Made by a program: the position numbers and the translations under genes
The notes under the pieces: model-generated
What the model saw: the letters and a program-made list of their open reading frames with translations, nothing else
What the model was told of the DNA's origin: nothing
The model's database searches: none
Shown here: positions 57,901 through 64,000 of the stretch, in pieces
How the letters are laid out: the number at the start of each line of letters is the position of its first letter
Position numbering within the stretch: the stretch's first letter is position 1
Source: Punica granatum
Lineage: Eukaryota; Streptophyta; Magnoliopsida; Myrtales; Lythraceae
Direction of reading: 5' to 3'
NCBI RefSeq assembly: GCF_007655135.1
Contig: NC_045129.1
Coordinates: 372,001-436,000 of the forward strand
DNA: 64,000 nt

Positions 57901-59893
57901 CGGTTAAATGTAATGTTATATATCGGGCACGGTGTGAAACAACCGAGGAACTCCTGGTCCGATGGTCCGGAGTATATTACGCAGTGCCCCATTCAACCGG
58001 GAACAAATTTCACCTATGAGGTAATATTCTCCATTGAAGAGGGACTCAATAGTGGCATGCACATAGTGACTGATCCCGATATAGTATCCACGGAGCAATC
58101 ATTGTCTACCCATTCCACGGAACCACATACCCCTTCCCGACCCCCGACGATGAAGAAATAATCGTCCTTGGTATGCCAAATTTGATTAACAAATTTCGGG
58201 AATTTATATTGTTGATGGAAGGAGATAGATCTACTTATTAACAGTTGGAAATATGAAAGGGCATTCTCCAATACGATTTAACTTTTCCCTTCAATTTTTT
58301 TGTTAATATATATATATATTATCTGTTCTTACACAATTGTTTAATTTAATCACTCTCAGGATCTTGGTATAATATCAATGTCAATGAAGTAGTCGACGAG
58401 GACTTGGCGACTGGAGCGGACACGCCTCGTTCAATTGCCTTTGTGATCAACGGCCAACCAGGAGACTTTTGTGAATGCTCTTAAGGTGGTGTCACTATCG
58501 TATTCATCATCTGCATTGAATTTGTAACCTTTATCCTTTAATTTCCGATCACACACAGACATTAGTTGTCATATATTACGGAACAAGTCGTGAAGTGTTC
58601 CCTAAGTTTGACCAAAGGCAGGGAAATAAATTGGGGACTTAACAAAAAATTTGCCAAACGATCACTCAGTGGACTATGTAATATAAGCAGCTGGGTTGTG
58701 TGTGTGCACGAGCATTTTGGTAACTGATGTGTAGTTGATTTCTTGATGTAAACTCACAGTCGACGTATAGGTGGGTGGTCGACTACGGGAAGACCTACCT
58801 TGTCCGCCTAGTGAATGCAGCCATGAACGCAGAACTCTTCCTTGCCATCGCAGATCACAGCTTGACAGTAGTCGGGATAGATGGGAACTATGTGAAACCC
58901 TTCGTGACAGGTTACATCATGATTAGTCCAGGACAGACTATGGATGTCCTTCTCACAGCAAACCAGACTCTAGGCCATTATTATATCGTGGCACATCAGT
59001 ATGACACGGCCCGACCTGACGTGACGGACTATGATCAAACGAACGCCTCTGCAATTCTCATTTATAGCGGCAACTACACTGCCCCCGGTTCACCGATATA
59101 CCCTTCACAGCTCCCTTATTACGAGAGCCTGGTTGCTGCAGATGCGTTCTTGGACAGGCTCAGAAGCTTGGCTGATGAGCAACATCCGGTTAATGTGCCT
59201 GTGAACATTACAACCCAAATGTACATCACAGTGTCCATGAACCAGATCCTCTGCCCCAACCAGACGTGTGCAGGGATCAATGGGAACCGGCTGGCTTCGA
59301 GTATGAACAACATAAGTTTCTTGAACCCAGACATCGACGTACTTCAAGCTTACTATGGGTGTGGTCTGACGATAATCTTCCTACCTTCCCACTATTAATT
59401 TCCTCTCTGTCGCTGTTTTTTTCGCTTTATTTGGACTGCTATGCCCAACTTGAGTGATGAATCCACTTAAACACATAACAATCACAGCTGTGTATGTGGG
59501 GAAGAAGCTTATAATCGTTTATATGTGTTCCAGCAACTTGAGTGGCATCTGCACGCCTGACTTTCCTGATTGGCCGCCCGCGATGTTCAACTTCACAGAG
59601 GATGATGCCCCATTCAATGTGACGGTACCGATCCGGGCGACAATGGTGAAAATGCTGAACTACAATGAAGAGGTGGAGATTACATTTCAAGGGACTGAAA
59701 TATTAAACGCATCAGAGAACCACCCGATGCACCTGCATGGCTACAGCTTCTATGTGGTAGGGTCAGGCATCGGTAACTTCAACAATGTAACAGACCCTTT
59801 TAACATATAATTTGGCTGATCCAGTGCAGTTGACAACAAATGGAGTTCCTAAGAGAGGATGGGTTACCATAAGATTCAAAGCGAGTAATCCCG
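56754..59893 (+). pseudogene. Laccase pseudogene on the plus strand, exons 1-6, last exon missing
   Basis: Exons align with the intact laccase: 56754-56885 (signal peptide, MKKLRSLAAAANRV onward), 57470-57620, 57927-58170, 58360-58485, 58760-59358, 59534-59893. Lesions: a 1-base loss in a G-run at 57562-57565 (after VIRVYKG); the acceptor before exon 3 reads CGG|GCAC instead of CAG|GCAC; a 1-base loss near 58041 followed by two Trp codons turned into TAG and TGA around the HAHSD motif; AAA to TAA at the end of exon 4 (58481-58483); exon 5 starts 2 bases short for the phase; and a 1-base gain near 59810 in exon 6. Exon 7, which carries the HCH copper motif, is absent from the next 1.9 kb. The HPMHLHG motif in exon 6 survives. 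The lesions rule out a working enzyme; long surviving ORFs suggest decay is fairly recent. Confidence 0.93.
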
Positions 59894-59913
59894 GTTAGTT
59901 TCATTATTACCAT

Positions 59914-59950
<37 letters not shown>

Positions 59951-61872
59951 GGTTAATTAGTTAAATACATTAACTTTTCGATGTGAATCCGAGTATTTGA
60001 AAGTTCAACGAATCATGACTAATTTAATTCGAGTCGAGTTAGTGCACTAATCCATATTGGTCGAACTTGAGATTTTACTTATGAGAAACTAGTATTGGAG
60101 CGCTTGAACTATGAGAGAAAAAGAGATGTTAAAGTATTGGATAGATGAATTCATGATATTACCCATGATTTAGTGGTTCATAGTTTTTATTTTATTTTTC
60201 AATAAATATTTCAGGTTCATGAGGTTACGTCAATGAGAATTTCTCCAGTATATAAGTAGTATAATTGTTAGAGGTGTGGCTCTCAAGACTAGACCTTGCC
60301 TTAGGGTTATTATTTTCCTAATAATACTAACTCTACGTATACATCTTAGGTTGAAATTACGCGCTGATTTTTCCAGAAAATGGGGAGTTTAATTTAGAAG
60401 CACTTGTTTTTAAGTCAAAATTATGAAGAGTTTGATTTTGGACAGTGAATCGTCTTATATTCTTTTATTTCTCATATTTCCATACCCTTATGAGGCCCAT
60501 AAACGTATATGTTATAACTAAGAAATTTTATTTTAAAAAGAATAGGACACCTATTTTTCTCCAGAGATAAGCTCCCATTCCATCAAAGAAAATTAAGGAA
60601 TTGAAAATTTTTTTTTTTTGGTCTTTTTTTTTGTCCGACTTGAATGGTAGATGTCGTCTGTATACTAAAAAGTACATAATGCAGCCATCTTAATTCTCAA
60701 CCCCATCCGCAGAATGGATGGTGGACCCATATTTCTCTCTTCTAGTTCTTCACTAAAGGACATTTTTAAAATACTATAATAGCTTTGGACACTGCAACGG
60801 AGAACGTGGCATGTTTTACACTCTTACAAACTATTTTTTCTATCGAATTATTTAATAAAACTTAATTTATTATGTTATATATATAGTTTATTCAATTTTT
60901 AATGAATAAGAAAAGAAAAAGAAAAGTTTTCCATTCCATATTAGTTAATTAGGCATAAATTAAAAGATAAAAAGGTGAACTAAATAATTCATGAAAAAGC
61001 AATAATTGGACGTGTGCTTTTTGTATTTTCGTCCAAAATTTTTCCGTTCCATCTTAGTTATTTCCTTGAGCTCATAATAACTACTCTTTATGTGCAGTTT
61101 TTTTGGAACCTAATAAAATATGCTTTTTTCTATTTTAACTTCTAATATTATCGGTGAGCCGGTCATGTGCTTCGCAAGTGGCCGTCATATTTCTACTTTT
61201 TTAAACATATCATGTAGCAAGGCGAATTCCTGGTCTTTATAACAATAGATAATTTTCCAGTGGCACTCAGTTGAGGATGGTCTTGGAGCATCTGAGGTTA
61301 AATTTGACCTTTCAACACGTCATTCAATGATTAAGAAAGAGCTAGCATAAGTATGAAGTGACAATTGACGATATATACATTAAAAAAATTCTCAAATTCA
61401 TAAAGTCACCAACTTTTATTCCACAAAAAAACTCTCTTAATCGAAGAACTAACAATGTTAGTCTCATTAGTTAGATGGGACACACTATGCAATTAAAGAA
61501 GTCGTATGTGGAGAATCGATTTTCACAGGCGGTGGACGAAATAAATATTCTATTATCAATTCCTATTTTTAGCTATGATATATATAATATATATCCCATC
61601 ATAATAAAACTATATATAAAAAATAACACTCGTAATATATATTTGATCATGTCATTCAATGATTAAGAAAAAGCATCGCATTGTTTCTCGATTGGATTTC
61701 TCTATCTATTTCATGCGTTGGAGGGATAGAAAGAACAAGTTTAATACATGTTTAAGCCTAGGCAATAGCAAAGGCAAGAACATGTTTAATTCACCTGCAC
61801 TACATGTGCGCACCTAAAACAGATATTAATGAAGCAAATCCTCATCATCGCCTGCATAGTTCCATTTCTTCA
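59894..61872. other. Intergenic region between convergent laccase copies; no gene seen
   Basis: The expected last exon of the plus-strand laccase copy is not here. Contents: (TA)n at 59918-59947, a SINE-like reverse repeat at about 59980-60090 (minus-strand CAAGTTCGACCAATATGG), and AT-rich spacer. Confidence 0.5.
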
Positions 61873-63933
61873 TCAAGATATTGTTTTGGTAGCCCGTACA
61901 AGGAGAGGCATGTAGGAAGGGGGCGGACGAAGGCTCGTTTCTTCAGTGTCTCCATTCTTCACTATGAAAACCGTGTCCATACCCCATGTTAGATGCCGCT
62001 CGAAGTGACAATGCCAAAGCCAAACACCTGCTCGTCACACACACACAGCAACACATTTATATAGGTATGTTAGTTTCAAATGTTGATACCACAACTCTGT
62101 CTCACGAAACGGTCATTTCCAATTTATTTTATATCCTGAAGTCTCTAGATGAAAAAGATTGCTATAGATTGAGTTACTTTCCCGCATTTGTCCATTATTC
62201 TTCCTTAGAGCAGCGGGTTATACATATATATATATATATAGATAGATAGATGTAGAGCCGTAGCCTCCTCATGCATATATTGAATTAATTAATGGATGCC
62301 AAATGAGGTATCTTCATTCTTAAGATATTGATCCTCCATTTTCGAGCTGCTTAAGCTTTCTAATATGTTACAGTAGCTATTAATATGATTACAATGAAAT
62401 AAATTCTAAGCAACTATGTATCACGAAAGGAAGTGATACCTGGATTATTTGCAACAAATCTGATGGCTAGCCATCCGTGCTTTGGAACTATAAAAGTATT
62501 GACTTTTGGGGGATCTACCAGATTATATGTTAGAGGGTTGGTCTCTTTGTTGAAATTCCCTTTACCCATTCCTATCACATAGAAGCTGTAGCCATGCATA
62601 TACATCGGGTGAACACTGGCGCCATCTAAGACACCGGTGCCTTGAAAAACTACCTCCACCGATTCATTGTAGTTCAAGACCTTAACCTTTGTCCCTTGAT
62701 CTGTCATATAAGTATCCCGCTCATTGGTATCCTCTGTAAAATTGTACATGACTAGTGGCCAATCTGGGAAGTCCGTCCTATAATAACCGCTTATATTCCT
62801 GCACAATAAAGGATCAAATATTGAAAATGCCATGGAGGGCTTTAAGGCTAGCTATTCATCTGTGCATACTGCATGTATCTGAGACAAGATCAAAGCCCTT
62901 GCACGTTCATTTTTGAAAAGGTGATGCCAGAGGGCGCCCGATCCAAACAATTGGCATTTTTGACAGATTATATATACACACATGAGCTTTTTCATATGCA
63001 CCGGAGACATAAGGATATAAAATTATATAGCACGATCCAATTGGATAGAATCACTTTAGGGAGAAAGAGAATTGCCTGTAATGAGCCTGGAGTACGTCGA
63101 CTGTCGGGTTGGCCCAGCTGATGTTATTCAAGCTCGAGGCCATTATATCAGCACTTCCCGCGGTGACATTGCAATGCGTACGATTTCTGCAGAGTTCATT
63201 CATTGCTACCGCTATCAACATCCTTTTGGTTACATTCACTGGGACGCTTATGGGATAATTCTCATTTGCCAAGCTTCTGATCAAGCTCGTGAATCTCATC
63301 GCAGCTTTCAAATCTAGACTCTGAGGGAGGTCGTGCGGAAAAATAGGGGAGGATGAGAAGTTGTAGTCTCCTATGTATTCAATGATCGCAGAACCGTTAT
63401 AGTTGTCTGTTAGTGCATCTTCAGTCAAAAATTGTCGACTAGCCATGTAGTAGCGCCCGGGAGGCCTGTTTGTTGTGAGAAGCACGTCCATTGTTCGTCC
63501 TGGACTTATCATGATATAGCTCGTCGGTATAGGCTTTATGTCTGCTGCATCCACCCCGACGATTGTGAGGTTGTGTTCGGCAATTGCGAAAAAGACCTCA
63601 TCGTCAACCACTGCACCAACTATCCGCAGAAGATACGTCTTCCCGTATTCAACTGACCAACAATACGTTGTCCCTAGAATAATGAAAATATAGAAGCGAC
63701 TGTCAACCTTAAGTTTGTATTAGAATTACTATAACGTATCTCAAAAAATTCCAGAAGAGAATATATATATATATATATATATATTCGTGGAGAGGACTTG
63801 TATATACCACTGGAGCAATTAGCGAAATCTCCAAGTTCCCCATTGATTAAGTAACCATTTGAATGGGGAACGTCGCTCCCACTCTCCATGCCCGCATTAT
63901 TTCCGCGTTCAAATCCCCCCTTATACCATGAAC
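61873..63933 (-). CDS. Laccase, 3' part (exons 4-7), with altered third copper motif; partial
   Basis: Multicopper oxidase running off the right edge. Exons on the minus strand: 63808-63933, 63076-63673, 62440-62798, 61873-62027; phases agree. Exon 4 begins GSWYKGGFERGNNAG. The fourth copper motif is intact (HCHFERHLTWGM). The third reads HPMYMHG: the middle His, normally a type-2 copper ligand, is Tyr (codon TAT). The intron after exon 5 has a GC donor (TACAG|GCAATT), weaker than consensus. The C-terminus ends VRATKTIS, without the usual Cys-containing PPPSD-type tail. No stop or frameshift occurs in the visible exons, so it is either a young pseudogene or a protein lacking full oxidase activity. 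Exons 1-3, including motifs 1 and 2, are outside the window. The decayed copy at 44.9-47.3 kb is its sister. Confidence 0.85.
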
Positions 63934-64000
63934 CTGCAATTAATGACGTTTACTTTTACGATGATGTAGAGATATTATTGATGTTGTTTACAGAGAAAAA

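Overview
This is a window of plant nuclear DNA. Genes have many short introns with GT-AG borders (and a few GC-AG), the spacer is AT-rich with many (AT)n tracts, and every recognisable protein is a land-plant type: a SERK co-receptor, a G-type lectin receptor kinase, the exocyst subunit SEC6 and secreted plant laccases. A eudicot is likely; I cannot name the species from sequence alone.

Layout. 0.1-2.1 kb: first six coding exons of a SERK1/2-type LRR receptor kinase on the minus strand, running off the left edge. 2.7-13 kb: gene-poor, TE-rich spacer with two TRIM-like mini-retrotransposons (4.74-5.31 and 7.99-8.57 kb), a Mutator-like element carrying gene fragments (5.72-7.10 kb), Helitron-like ends, SINE-like repeats and another TIR candidate. 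13.0-15.6 kb: intact intronless G-type lectin receptor kinase (minus). 17.5-27.0 kb: intact 25-exon SEC6 (minus), with a second Mutator-like element (27.36-28.89 kb) just upstream. 28.9-36.6 kb: repeats plus a decayed SNF2 (CHR12/CHR23-like) pseudogene (32.5-34.4 kb). 36.6-64 kb: a laccase cluster with one apparently intact gene (36.6-41.6 kb, minus), a badly decayed copy (44.9-47.3 kb, minus), a multiply broken copy (56.75-59.9 kb, plus) and a partial gene leaving the right edge (61.9-63.9 kb, minus) whose third copper motif lacks one histidine. A third Mutator-like element (54.67-55.97 kb), inserted in an older terminal-inverted-repeat element, lies between laccase copies.

The intact genes have separate cellular jobs (receptor signalling at the plasma membrane, secretory vesicle tethering, apoplastic phenol oxidation) and do not form a pathway. 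The unifying theme is genome turnover: three Mutator-like elements with perfect 9-bp target duplications and internal gene-like sequence, and a laccase cluster in active birth and death. I saw no evidence of a wholly new biological system. The best leads are the Mutator-like elements, the TRIM family and the copper-ligand change in the right-hand laccase. Exon borders below were read by eye from splice signals and protein similarity.
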